Below, one piece after another: positions 50,592 to 57,475 of a stretch of DNA of 64,000 nucleotides (its first letter is position 1; every line of letters starts with the position of its first letter). Where the stretch lies: the NCBI RefSeq assembly GCF_022811705.1, contig NZ_CP094528.1:1736001-1800000 (forward strand), given 5' to 3'. Under the pieces are notes generated by a model that saw only the letters and a list, made by a program, of their open reading frames with translations, did not search any database and was not told the origin of the DNA. The position numbers and the translations under genes are program-made. The stretch comes from Agromyces larvae (GTDB lineage Bacteria; Actinomycetota; Actinomycetes; Actinomycetales; Microbacteriaceae).

Positions 50592-50663
50592 CTCCGCCAC
50601 CAGGATTCGAACCTGGTCCTCACAGCTCCAAAGGCTGTCGTGCTGCCGTTACACCATGGCGGA
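50592..50663 (-). tRNA. tRNA-Gln (TTG)
   Basis: 72 nt cloverleaf: acceptor arms TCCGCCA and TGGCGGA with G discriminator, D-arm with GGTGTAACGGC, anticodon stem ACAGC/GCTGT with loop CTTTGGA giving anticodon TTG, and GGTTCGAATCC T-arm. CCA is not encoded. Upstream of glmU, as in other actinobacteria, with only one base between its 3' end and the glmU ATG. Confidence 0.96.
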
Positions 50664-50781
50664 CCGCACCGCGGGCGCGGGTCGGAACCCGCCGGGCGCG
50701 CCCTCAAGTCTGCCATGAGGCATCCGGCTGCTTCGCCCTCCGCGGACCCGCCGTCCGGAGCCTCCCTGCCAGAATGTGCTC

Positions 50782-51273
50782 ATGGCGGACAGCGACGAAG
50801 TGGACCGGATCGTCGGCGACTGGGAGCGCGAACGCGGCGACCTCGACTTCGCGCCGCTGCAGGTGTTCTCGCGCGTCGACCGGCTCTCGAAGCACCTCGA
50901 CCGCGCCCGCAAGCACGCCTTCACCCAGTCGGGCCTGGAGTCGTGGGAGTTCGACGTGCTGTCGGCGCTGCGCCGCGCCGGCGCACCGTACCGGCTCAGC
51001 CCGAAGTCGCTGCTGCAGCAGACCCTGGTCTCGAGCGGCACGATGACGAACCGCATCGACCGGCTCGTCTCGCGGGGGCTCGTGAGCCGGCAGACCGATC
51101 CGCACGACGGGCGCGGCATCCTGGTCGAGATGAGCGCGGCCGGGCTCACGCGGGTGGATGCCGCGATCACCCGGCTCGTGGACGCCGAGGCCGAACTGCT
51201 GTCGGGCCTGCCGACGACCGAGCAGCGCCGGCTCGCGGCGCTGCTGCGCAAGCTGAGCCTCGGGTTCGACTGA
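50782..51273 (+). CDS. MarR family transcriptional regulator
   Basis: 163 residues. Winged HTH: WEFDVLSALRRAGAPYRLSPKSLLQQTLVSSGTMTNRIDRLVSRGLVSRQTDPHDGRG spans about 55-115, with the wing arginine pattern DxRG. An in-frame GTG at 50776 is less likely than the ATG at 50782, as AGAATG sits right before. Divergent from tRNA-Gln/glmU. Target genes unknown; the neighbour on the same strand is an unrecognised membrane-anchored protein. Confidence 0.87.
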   Translation: MADSDEVDRIVGDWERERGDLDFAPLQVFSRVDRLSKHLDRARKHAFTQSGLESWEFDVLSALRRAGAPYRLSPKSLLQQTLVSSGTMTNRIDRLVSRGLVSRQTDPHDGRGILVEMSAAGLTRVDAAITRLVDAEAELLSGLPTTEQRRLAALLRKLSLGFD

Positions 51274-51310
51274 TGCGCACCCGCGGGCGCCCCGGCCGAG
51301 CGGACCGCTG

Positions 51311-51826
51311 ATGCCCGCGCGAGCCCGACCGGGCGTGCGGGCCCGGCGCCCGTCGGCGACGATCGTGCTGGCCGTCGCGGTCGGCGCCCTCGCCGTCGCC
51401 GCGTGGGTTGCGACGCTGCTCGTGCCGGACCCGCAGCCGCCGACGGTGGCGGCCGCCGTCGCGAAGGTCACCGCGCATCTCGATCGGATCGAGGGCACCC
51501 TGCCGACGGAGATCGTGCTCGATCGTTCGGAGGAGATCACCCGAGCCGCGTGCCCGCTCGACGGGCGCGGCGATCAGGCGGACGTGCAGCGGGTCATCCG
51601 GATCGATCCCGCGTTCGATCGGGTGGGCTGGGCCGCGGGCCTCGAGCGCGCCTTCCCCGTCGCCGACGGCTGGGTGGTGCGGGCCACGGCGCTCGAATCC
51701 CGCGAGAACCTCGGGATCCGCCTCGTCGGGCGCGACCTGATCGTGATCGACGTCACCGCCCGGGGCGGTGACGGGCAGGCACGGATCGAGATGAGGTCCA
51801 CGAGCGAGTGCAGCCGGGCCGGGTGA
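51311..51826 (+). CDS. Membrane-anchored protein of unknown function
   Basis: 171 residues: a basic N-terminus (ARARPGVRARR), one transmembrane helix at about 17-38, then an exterior domain of about 130 residues with two cysteines (RAACPL, TSECSRAG). Not recognised. It begins 37 bases after the MarR gene and its stop codon falls in the first unit of a 13-bp tandem repeat. Confidence 0.6.
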   Translation: MPARARPGVRARRPSATIVLAVAVGALAVAAWVATLLVPDPQPPTVAAAVAKVTAHLDRIEGTLPTEIVLDRSEEITRAACPLDGRGDQADVQRVIRIDPAFDRVGWAAGLERAFPVADGWVVRATALESRENLGIRLVGRDLIVIDVTARGGDGQARIEMRSTSECSRAG

Positions 51827-51867
51827 ACGGGCCGGGTGAACGGGCCGGGTGAACGGGCCGGGTGAAC
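51816..51867. repeat. Four perfect 13-bp tandem repeats
   Basis: GGGCCGGGTGAAC is repeated four times without mismatch, starting in the last codons of the upstream gene. A unit of 13 is not a multiple of three, so copy-number change in the coding edge would alter the C-terminus. Ends 12 bases before the SOS-like box. Confidence 0.92.
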
Positions 51868-51879
51868 GGTGGAGAACTC

Positions 51880-51895
51880 TCGAACATATCTTCGA
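51880..51895. promoter_or_regulatory. LexA-like SOS box upstream of the HNH gene
   Basis: TCGAACATATCTTCGA differs by one base from the Gram-positive LexA consensus TCGAAC-N4-GTTCGA. It ends seven bases before the TATGCT -10 (51903-51908), a position where LexA would block RNA polymerase. Confidence 0.65.
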
Positions 51896-51902
51896 ATCTC
51901 GG

Positions 51903-51908
51903 TATGCT
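51903..51908 (+). promoter_or_regulatory. -10 box of the HNH gene (leaderless)
   Basis: TATGCT ends six bases before the ATG at 51915, so transcription should start at or next to the A of the start codon. Confidence 0.55.
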
Positions 51909-51914
51909 GAGGGC

Positions 51915-53339
51915 ATGCTCGTCGACACCGTCGCTCCTCCGGTCCGGCCCGTGGCCGGGTCCCCGGTGACGTTCGACGCGCGCTCGGCGTACGTGATCGC
52001 CCAGGACGGGCTCGACGCCTTCGTCGACGCCGCCGCACAGGCCCGCCGCATCGAGGCCATGCAGCAGTCGGTGCGGGTGGGCATCATCCATGCCGCCGTC
52101 GAGTACGCGGTGCAGCACGCCGACGCGTTCACGTCCTCCAACCTGTCGGGCGAGCGGCGCCACGAGATGGCGCGGCGGGCGGTGACGAGCGAACTCGCAA
52201 CCGCCCTGCGCATCGCCGAGCGCACGATGCTGCGCCTCATCGACGAGGCGTGGTCGCTGTGCACGCAGCTGCCCGCGACCCTCGCCGCGCTCCGCGCCGG
52301 AGAGATCGACTACACGCATGCCCGCGTCATCATCGACGCCACGACCGGGCTGGGCGATGACGAGCGCTCCCGCCTCGACGGCGAGCTCTCGATTCGTGCT
52401 GCGGATGTCTCGCCGGCGACCCTGCGCCGCGTCGCGCGCCGCCTGCGCGACGAGATCCGGGCCGAGACCCTGGCCGAGCGTCACGCGGCGGCGCTCGCCG
52501 AACGTCGGCTCGAGTTCGAGCCGGCCGCCGACGGCATGGCCTGGCTGCATCTGCATCTCGATGCGTCCGACGCGATGCTGATCTGCGACCGTGTCGATCG
52601 GGTCGCCGCCGACGCGGCCGACGCCGACGACCCGCGCACCCCCGCGCAGCTCCGCGCCGACGTCGCGCGCGACCTGCTGCGTTCGGCGGTGCCGCCGGTG
52701 GGCGACGCGTTCCATGCGGCCGCCGCCACGGCACGTCCGACCGTGCACGTCACGGTGCCCGTGCTCACCCTGCTCGGCAGCGACGACGAACCCGGCGATC
52801 TCGACGGGTACGGGCCGATCGCGCCCGAGGTCGCCCGCCGGCTCGCCGCGCAGGCGCCGTCGTTCACCCGCCTGCTCACCCATCCGGTCGACGGGGTCGT
52901 GCTCGACCTCGATCGCACGGTCTACCGCCCGCCCGCCGACCTGACGAGATGGTTGCGGGTGCGCGACGAGACCTGCCGGTTCCCGGGGTGCAATCGCCGG
53001 GCGGTGCGCTGCGACCTCGACCACACCGACGACTTCGCCGACGGCGGTCGCACCGCGTTCGACAACCTCGCCCATCTCTGCCCCGGCCATCACCATCTGA
53101 AACACGAGAGCGCCTGGTCGGTGCGTCACCGTGCCGACGGCGTCCTCGAGTGGCGGTCGCTCACCGGGCGCACCTACGTCACCACGCCTGCCACGTCGAT
53201 GCGGGCCCTGCCGCGAGGGGCGACGAGGGCCGCGCGGTTCCCCGACGCAGGCTCCGACCGCACCGATCGAGATCCGAATCCGGTGGGCGATGCACCGCCG
53301 ACGGCCGCGCTCGGGTATCCGCCCACACCGCCGTTCTGA
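51915..53339 (+). CDS. HNH endonuclease signature protein of the DUF222/13E12 family
   Basis: 474 residues. The long helical DUF222 region covers about 15-330 (HARVIIDATTGL, ERHAAALAERRLEFEPAADGMAWL); the C-terminal HNH motif at about 353-397 reads CRFPGCNRRAVRCDLDHTDDFADGG and HLCPGHHHLKH, with metal cysteines and histidines complete. The tail is disordered-looking. These multicopy actinobacterial genes are often SOS-induced, and an SOS-like box precedes this one. An upstream in-frame ATG at 51849 lies in the tandem repeats and is rejected in favour of the leaderless ATG at 51915. Role in DNA metabolism not settled. Confidence 0.88.
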   Translation: MLVDTVAPPVRPVAGSPVTFDARSAYVIAQDGLDAFVDAAAQARRIEAMQQSVRVGIIHAAVEYAVQHADAFTSSNLSGERRHEMARRAVTSELATALRIAERTMLRLIDEAWSLCTQLPATLAALRAGEIDYTHARVIIDATTGLGDDERSRLDGELSIRAADVSPATLRRVARRLRDEIRAETLAERHAAALAERRLEFEPAADGMAWLHLHLDASDAMLICDRVDRVAADAADADDPRTPAQLRADVARDLLRSAVPPVGDAFHAAAATARPTVHVTVPVLTLLGSDDEPGDLDGYGPIAPEVARRLAAQAPSFTRLLTHPVDGVVLDLDRTVYRPPADLTRWLRVRDETCRFPGCNRRAVRCDLDHTDDFADGGRTAFDNLAHLCPGHHHLKHESAWSVRHRADGVLEWRSLTGRTYVTTPATSMRALPRGATRAARFPDAGSDRTDRDPNPVGDAPPTAALGYPPTPPF

Positions 53340-53373
53340 GCGCGCTCGCCCCACCGTGTCGCGCAGCCGACCC

Positions 53374-53820
53374 TCACGCGAAGTCGTCGGGCGCGAACCA
53401 GCGGATGCCTCGTGAGTGCGCGATGAACTGCGCGCGCACGCGTACCGTCTCAGCGCGGCACGCGTCGGCGAGCTCGCGCGCCCAGGCACGGTCAGCCGGG
53501 GTCGATTCGGCCGAACCGGGGCGCTCCCACACGAACACCACGCTCGCCGCACCCAGATCCTCGATCATCATGGCGAGTCGATCTGCGAGCAGCTGTGCCG
53601 CGGTGCCCGGGAATCCGCTCCCGTCGATGACGGGTTCGGTCGGGTCGTGCGGATACCCGGCCATCGGCATGATCACCGGGAGCTGCCGGTCGTCGGCGTC
53701 GAGGTACAGCGTCCACCACTGACGGCGGAAGGCGCACTGCAGCAGGTCGGTGACCCGCTCCTGCAGGGCCGCATCGGTGGTGAGCGGGATCAGGGCGGCT
53801 TCGTCAGCGGGAATCGTCAT
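53374..53820 (-). CDS. Conserved-looking hypothetical protein
   Basis: 148 residues, no membrane segment or signal. Alternating hydrophobic pattern (VIMPMAGYPHDP, MMIEDLGAASVVFVWERPG) suggests an alpha/beta fold; no motif is recognised. ATG at 53820 precedes MTIPADEAALIPL. Convergent with the HNH gene. Codon use is typical of the window. Confidence 0.6.
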   Translation of the reverse strand: MTIPADEAALIPLTTDAALQERVTDLLQCAFRRQWWTLYLDADDRQLPVIMPMAGYPHDPTEPVIDGSGFPGTAAQLLADRLAMMIEDLGAASVVFVWERPGSAESTPADRAWARELADACRAETVRVRAQFIAHSRGIRWFAPDDFA

Positions 53821-53932
53821 GCCGACGATGATCGGCCGAGCCGCCGCCCTGATTCCGCCGAGATGCGTCAGCTGTGGCATCCGGCGCGGCCGCCCCGCCC
53901 TGGGGAGGAGCAGACGCACCGCGCCGCGCGCG

Positions 53933-54592
53933 TCAGCGCCGCAGCACCTTGCGCGCGAGCAGGTTGCCGAGGAACTGCACCGCCTGCACCAGCAGGATCA
54001 CGAGGATCAGCGCCGCCCACGTCACCACGGGTTCGAACTGCCGGAAGCCGTACTGGATCGCGAACGCACCGAGGCCGCCGCCGCCGATGAGCCCCGCGAG
54101 CGCCGACATGTCGACGATCGCGACGAACACGAACGTGTAGCCCAGGATCAGCGGCCCGAGCGCCTCGGGGATGACGACGGTGAGGGTGATGCGCCACGGT
54201 CCGGCACCGGCGGCCTTCGCCGCCTCGATCACACCCGGCGAGACCGTCAGCAGGTTCTGCTCGACGATCCGGCTGATGCCGAACATCGCCGCCAACGACA
54301 CCATAAAGATGAACGCCGGGTCGCCGATGCCCTTGCCGACCACGAGCCTTGCGAGCGGCTGGGCCGCCGCCAGGAAGATGATGAACGGGATCGGCCGGAA
54401 GATGTTCACCAGCACGTTCAGCGTGCCGAACACGAACCGGTTCGCGAACAGGTTGCCGGCGCGGGTCGAGTACAGCCCGAGACCGATGACGAGCCCGCCG
54501 AGCCCACCGAACAGCATCGACCAGACGACGATGTTGAGGGTCTCGAGGGTCGCCTCGAAGAGCTTGGGCAGGAGGGGGATGAGCACGTCCAT
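53933..54592 (-). CDS. metI: Methionine ABC transporter permease
   Basis: 219 residues, five hydrophobic segments. FRPIPFIIFLAAAQPLARLVVG and EAAKAAGAGPWRITLTVVIPEALGPLILG (EAA loop) match MetI. It works with MetN and MetQ to import methionine. Its ATG shares TGATG with the stop of a 27-codon micro-ORF that repeats the first codons of metI; the ancestral junction was probably a direct metN-metI overlap. Confidence 0.93.
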   Translation of the reverse strand: MDVLIPLLPKLFEATLETLNIVVWSMLFGGLGGLVIGLGLYSTRAGNLFANRFVFGTLNVLVNIFRPIPFIIFLAAAQPLARLVVGKGIGDPAFIFMVSLAAMFGISRIVEQNLLTVSPGVIEAAKAAGAGPWRITLTVVIPEALGPLILGYTFVFVAIVDMSALAGLIGGGGLGAFAIQYGFRQFEPVVTWAALILVILLVQAVQFLGNLLARKVLRR

Positions 54593-54606
54593 CACGCGAC
54601 CTCCAC
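54576..54606. repeat. Direct repeat, copy 1 (metI start)
   Basis: 31 bases repeated at 54659-54689 with one mismatch, offset 83. Covers the metI start codon, its first codons, and the ribosome-binding site. Confidence 0.9.
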
Positions 54607-54675
54607 AGCGTCCTGCGAGCACGAGGTCGCGACCGCATCGAAGCGCAGCCGGTCGACAGGGATGAGCACGTCCAT
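54592..54675 (-). CDS. 27-codon micro-ORF between metN and metI from a start-site duplication
   Basis: MDVLIPVDRLRFDAVATSCS and seven more residues, then stop. Its first six residues equal those of MetI. It starts at TGATG overlapping the metN stop and ends at TGATG overlapping the metI start, so ribosomes can pass metN, micro-ORF, metI by termination-reinitiation. It probably has no function as a peptide; it preserves coupling after an 83-base insertion. Confidence 0.6.
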   Translation of the reverse strand: MDVLIPVDRLRFDAVATSCSQDAVEVA

Positions 54676-54689
54676 CACGCGGCCTCCAC
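54659..54689. repeat. Direct repeat, copy 2 (metN end)
   Basis: Partner of the repeat at 54576-54606; lies across the metN stop and the micro-ORF start. Confidence 0.9.
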
Positions 54690-55703
54690 GATCTCGACAC
54701 GCTCGCGCAGGCGAGCGAGGGTCTCGTCGATCACCTGGTCGGATGCCTCGAGCGAGAGGGTGAGGTGACCGAACGCACGGCCCTGGATGTCGTTCACGCC
54801 GCCGTACACGAGTTCGAACGCGATGCCCGCGCGCGCCAGTTCGACGAAGACCTCGGCCTGCGCGGCACCGCCGTCGTGGAACGAGATCGTCACGATGCGG
54901 CCGTGATGCCGGGCCCGCAGCCCGGCGAGCTCGTCGGGCGAGGGCACCCCCTTGATCACCGTCGACACGAACCGACGCGACGCGGGGTGCTCGGGCCGCG
55001 AGAACACCTCGAACACCTCGCCCTGCTCGATGACCCGCCCCTGCTCCATCACGGCGACCTTGGTCGCGAGGTTCTGGATGACGTCCATCTCGTGGGTGAT
55101 GACGACCATGGTGATGCCGAGGTCGCGGTTCACCGTGCGCAGCAGGTCGAGCACCTCGTGCGTGGTCTCGGGGTCGAGGGCGCTCGTCGCCTCGTCGGCG
55201 AGCAGCAGCCGCGGCGCGGTCGCGAGCGCACGGGCGATGCCGACGCGCTGCTTCTGGCCGCCCGAGAGCTGCTCGGGGTACTGCGTCGCCTTGTCGGCGA
55301 GCCCCACGAACCCGAGCAGTTCGTCGACGCGTGCCCGGATCTCGGCACGCGGTCGCCCGGCCACATGCAGCGGGTAGGCGATGTTGCCGGCGACGGTGCG
55401 CGACGAGAAGAGGTTGAACTGCTGGAAGATCATCCCGATGCCGAGCCGCTCGCGGCGCAGATCGCGCTCGGGTAGCGTCGTGAGGTCGGTGCCGGCGATC
55501 GAGATGCGGCCCGAGGTCGCGGGCTCGAGCGCGTTGACGAGCCGCACGAGCGTCGACTTGCCGGCGCCCGAGTAGCCGATGACGCCGAAGACGTCGCCCT
55601 CGTGGATGTCGAGGTCGACGTGATCGACGGCGACGACCGGGTCGCCGCCGCGCGTGGTGGGTGGGTACGTCTTCACGACGTCCCGGAGTTCGACGAGTGC
55701 CAT
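54675..55703 (-). CDS. metN: Methionine ABC transporter ATP-binding protein
   Basis: 342 residues. Walker A GYSGAGKST (43-51), Q-loop FQQFNLF, signature LSGGQKQRVGIARAL, Walker B LLLADEATSALD, H-loop THEMD, and a C-terminal NIL regulatory domain (about 265-342) that binds methionine to inhibit uptake. It follows metQ after 110 bases containing a strong hairpin. Confidence 0.96.
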   Translation of the reverse strand: MALVELRDVVKTYPPTTRGGDPVVAVDHVDLDIHEGDVFGVIGYSGAGKSTLVRLVNALEPATSGRISIAGTDLTTLPERDLRRERLGIGMIFQQFNLFSSRTVAGNIAYPLHVAGRPRAEIRARVDELLGFVGLADKATQYPEQLSGGQKQRVGIARALATAPRLLLADEATSALDPETTHEVLDLLRTVNRDLGITMVVITHEMDVIQNLATKVAVMEQGRVIEQGEVFEVFSRPEHPASRRFVSTVIKGVPSPDELAGLRARHHGRIVTISFHDGGAAQAEVFVELARAGIAFELVYGGVNDIQGRAFGHLTLSLEASDQVIDETLARLRERVEIVEAA

Positions 55704-55742
55704 GTGGTACCGGGGTTCCTGGGGAGGGTTCGGGGTTCATGC

Positions 55743-55778
55743 CGGATGACCCGGGCGAGGTTCGCACCGGGTCATCCG
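55743..55778 (-). promoter_or_regulatory. Intercistronic hairpin between metQ and metN
   Basis: CGGATGACCCGG and CCGGGTCATCCG form a perfect 12-bp stem with a 12-base loop. No T-tract follows on the minus strand. Likely sets metQ expression above metNI through partial termination or 3' protection. Confidence 0.65.
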
Positions 55779-55813
55779 ACGGGAGCAGAGGTGAAGCGTA
55801 CTGAACCCGGGCC

Positions 55814-56722
55814 TCAGCCCTTGGCCGCGATGTCGGCCTGCACCTTCTTCAGCGAGGCGACCAGGTCGGCGACCGGGGTCTTCAGCAGCACCGCGGTGCC
55901 GCCGGAGTTCTCGAGCACGCCGTCCTGCACGGCCTTGGTGTCCTGGTAGATCTCCACGAGCTTCAGGTAGTCGGGGTTGTCGACGTCGTCGGCGCGGGCA
56001 GCGAAGATGTTCACGTACGGCAGCGCGTTCGGGTCGCTCGGGTCGTCCTGTGCGATCGCGTCGGATGCCTCGAGGCCCGCGTCGGCGATGAAGTCGTTGT
56101 TGATGATCGCGGCGGCCACGTCGGGCAGCGAGGTCGGGGTGAGCGTCGCCTCGAGGGTGGTCACCTTGACGCGCGACTTCGCCTCGTCGATGTCGTCGAC
56201 GGTCGAGAAGATGCTGCCGCCGCCCTTCAGCGACACGAGCCCTGCCGACTGCAGCACGAGCAGGCCGCGGGCCTGGTTCGACTCGTCGTTCGGGATCGCG
56301 ACGGTCTCGCCGTCGGGGATGTCCTCGACGGAGTCGTACTTCGTCGAGTAGAGGCCGAGCGGGTAGATCGCGGTGGAGCCGATGGGCTGCAGGTCTTCAC
56401 CGGCGGCCTCGTTGTAGGTGGCGAGGTACACGATGTGCTGGAACTGGTTGAGGTCGATCTCGCCCTCGGTGAGCGCCGGGTTCGGCTGCGTGTACTCGGC
56501 GAAGTCGACGATCTCGACCGGGATGCCCGCGTCGGCCGCGGCCTCGGCGTAGGTGGCCCAGTACGGGTCGCTCGCGCCCACGACGCCGATGGTGATGGGC
56601 TCATCGCTCGAGCCGCCGTCGGCGGCGTCGCCCGAGGAGGCGGCGCAGCCGGCCAGGAGCGCGGCGATGGGCAGGGCGGCGAGCGCGGCGACGACGCCGC
56701 GACGGATGGTGCGCTGTGACAT
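55814..56722 (-). CDS. metQ: Methionine-binding lipoprotein
   Basis: 302 residues. Lipoprotein signal with lipobox LLAGC (C26), then ITIGVVGASDPYWATY, GEIDLNQFQHIVYLATYNEA, IPNDESNQARGLLVLQSAGL and NIFAARADDVDNPDYLKL, the NlpA/MetQ pattern. AGAGAGGGA precedes the ATG. First of metQNI. Confidence 0.93.
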   Translation of the reverse strand: MSQRTIRRGVVAALAALPIAALLAGCAASSGDAADGGSSDEPITIGVVGASDPYWATYAEAAADAGIPVEIVDFAEYTQPNPALTEGEIDLNQFQHIVYLATYNEAAGEDLQPIGSTAIYPLGLYSTKYDSVEDIPDGETVAIPNDESNQARGLLVLQSAGLVSLKGGGSIFSTVDDIDEAKSRVKVTTLEATLTPTSLPDVAAAIINNDFIADAGLEASDAIAQDDPSDPNALPYVNIFAARADDVDNPDYLKLVEIYQDTKAVQDGVLENSGGTAVLLKTPVADLVASLKKVQADIAAKG

Positions 56723-56773
56723 TGGTCCCTCTCTGGTGGGGCTCGGCCGGTCGCTGGTGGCGGTGAACGGGAA

Positions 56774-56817
56774 ACGGCACCGGTCGCGTCGCCCGGTCGG
56801 GCGCGGATCGGTGCCGT
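56774..56817 (-). promoter_or_regulatory. Structured leader of metQ
   Basis: ACGGCACCG and CGGTGCCGT pair (9 bp) and enclose a second GCCC/GGGC hairpin, about 50-95 bases before metQ. A further GTGCC/GGCAC hairpin precedes it. It does not match the SAM-I or SAM-IV riboswitch cores I know. May be an attenuator or an unknown cis-element for methionine control. Confidence 0.45.
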
Positions 56818-56955
56818 CATGGCACGAGCTCGACGTCCACCTTAGACGAAGGATCTGCGACGCTCCGCGCGCTGTTTCGTCATGTGACGCAGGATCCTCG
56901 ATACCGGTGCGGGGCGACGACGCGGTCTCCGCCCCGCGCCGGTATCGCATCGGTG

Positions 56956-57351
56956 CTACGCGACCGCGGTCCCGTCGAGCTCGACCAGCTGACCGGGGAT
57001 CGCCAGCCGCGTCACGCCCAGCATCGTGGTCGTCGGCGCGACTCCCGCTGCTCCGAGCCTTCCGGCGAGCACCCCGTAGTGCGGGAACAGCGCGTCCACG
57101 TCGGTCGTGTAGACGTTGAGGCGAACGAGGTTCGCCAGGGACATGCCCGCCTCCGCGAGGACGGCTTCGAGGTTGTCCACGGCCAGCGCGAGCTGCGCGG
57201 CGATGTCTCCGTCGTGCTCGGGTCGACCGTCCTCGCTCATCGCGGTCTGCCCCGAGATGTGGAGGGTCCGGGTCTCACCGGTGACGGCCTCCCCCTGGTT
57301 GAATCCCAACGCCTGCGACCAGGTCACCGGATTGACTGCCGTTCGTTGCAT
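56956..57351 (-). CDS. RidA (YjgF/YER057c/UK114) family protein
   Basis: 131 residues. TLHISGQTAMSEDG, AVDNLEAVLAEAGMSLANLVRLNVYTTD and a C-terminal ATTMLGV-like TTTMLGVTRLAIPGQLVELDGTAVA. Archetypal RidA has an Arg near residue 105 that binds the imine substrate; here TRLAIP supplies an Arg nearby. Deaminates reactive enamines or acts on related metabolites. ATG at 57351 has GGAG five bases upstream and is preferred over ATG at 57366. Divergent from the WYL regulator with a large palindrome between. Confidence 0.85.
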   Translation of the reverse strand: MQRTAVNPVTWSQALGFNQGEAVTGETRTLHISGQTAMSEDGRPEHDGDIAAQLALAVDNLEAVLAEAGMSLANLVRLNVYTTDVDALFPHYGVLAGRLGAAGVAPTTTMLGVTRLAIPGQLVELDGTAVA

Positions 57352-57431
57352 CACGACTCCGTTCATTGCGTGTGCGAGCGCCCGGCGGCCGGATGGCCCC
57401 CGTCCTCGACGCTCGCATCCAGCCTTCCGAC

Positions 57432-57458
57432 GAATCACGACACCCTGTGTCGTGATTC
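57432..57458. promoter_or_regulatory. 27-bp palindrome, candidate WYL-regulator operator
   Basis: GAATCACGACAC and GTGTCGTGATTC are perfect 12-base arms around CCT. It is centred in the 124-base divergent gap between the RidA and WYL genes, 18 bases before the regulator start. Confidence 0.8.
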
Positions 57459-57475
57459 TCGACGAGAATGGATCG

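Noticed and set aside
50592-50663. tRNA-Gln as an integration site for the catabolic block
   Set aside because: No integrase, no repeated tRNA 3' end at the other side of the block, and the block begins beyond prs and the acyl-CoA ligase.
51816-51867. CRISPR-like array
   Set aside because: The 13-bp units are contiguous with no spacers and no cas genes are nearby.
51849-51914. Longer HNH protein starting at 51849
   Set aside because: This part is translated from the tandem repeats and SOS box; the leaderless ATG at 51915 fits the family start.
56723-56950. SAM riboswitch before metQ
   Set aside because: Hairpins are present, but I could not place the conserved SAM-I, SAM-II or SAM-IV core sequences; kept only as a structured leader.
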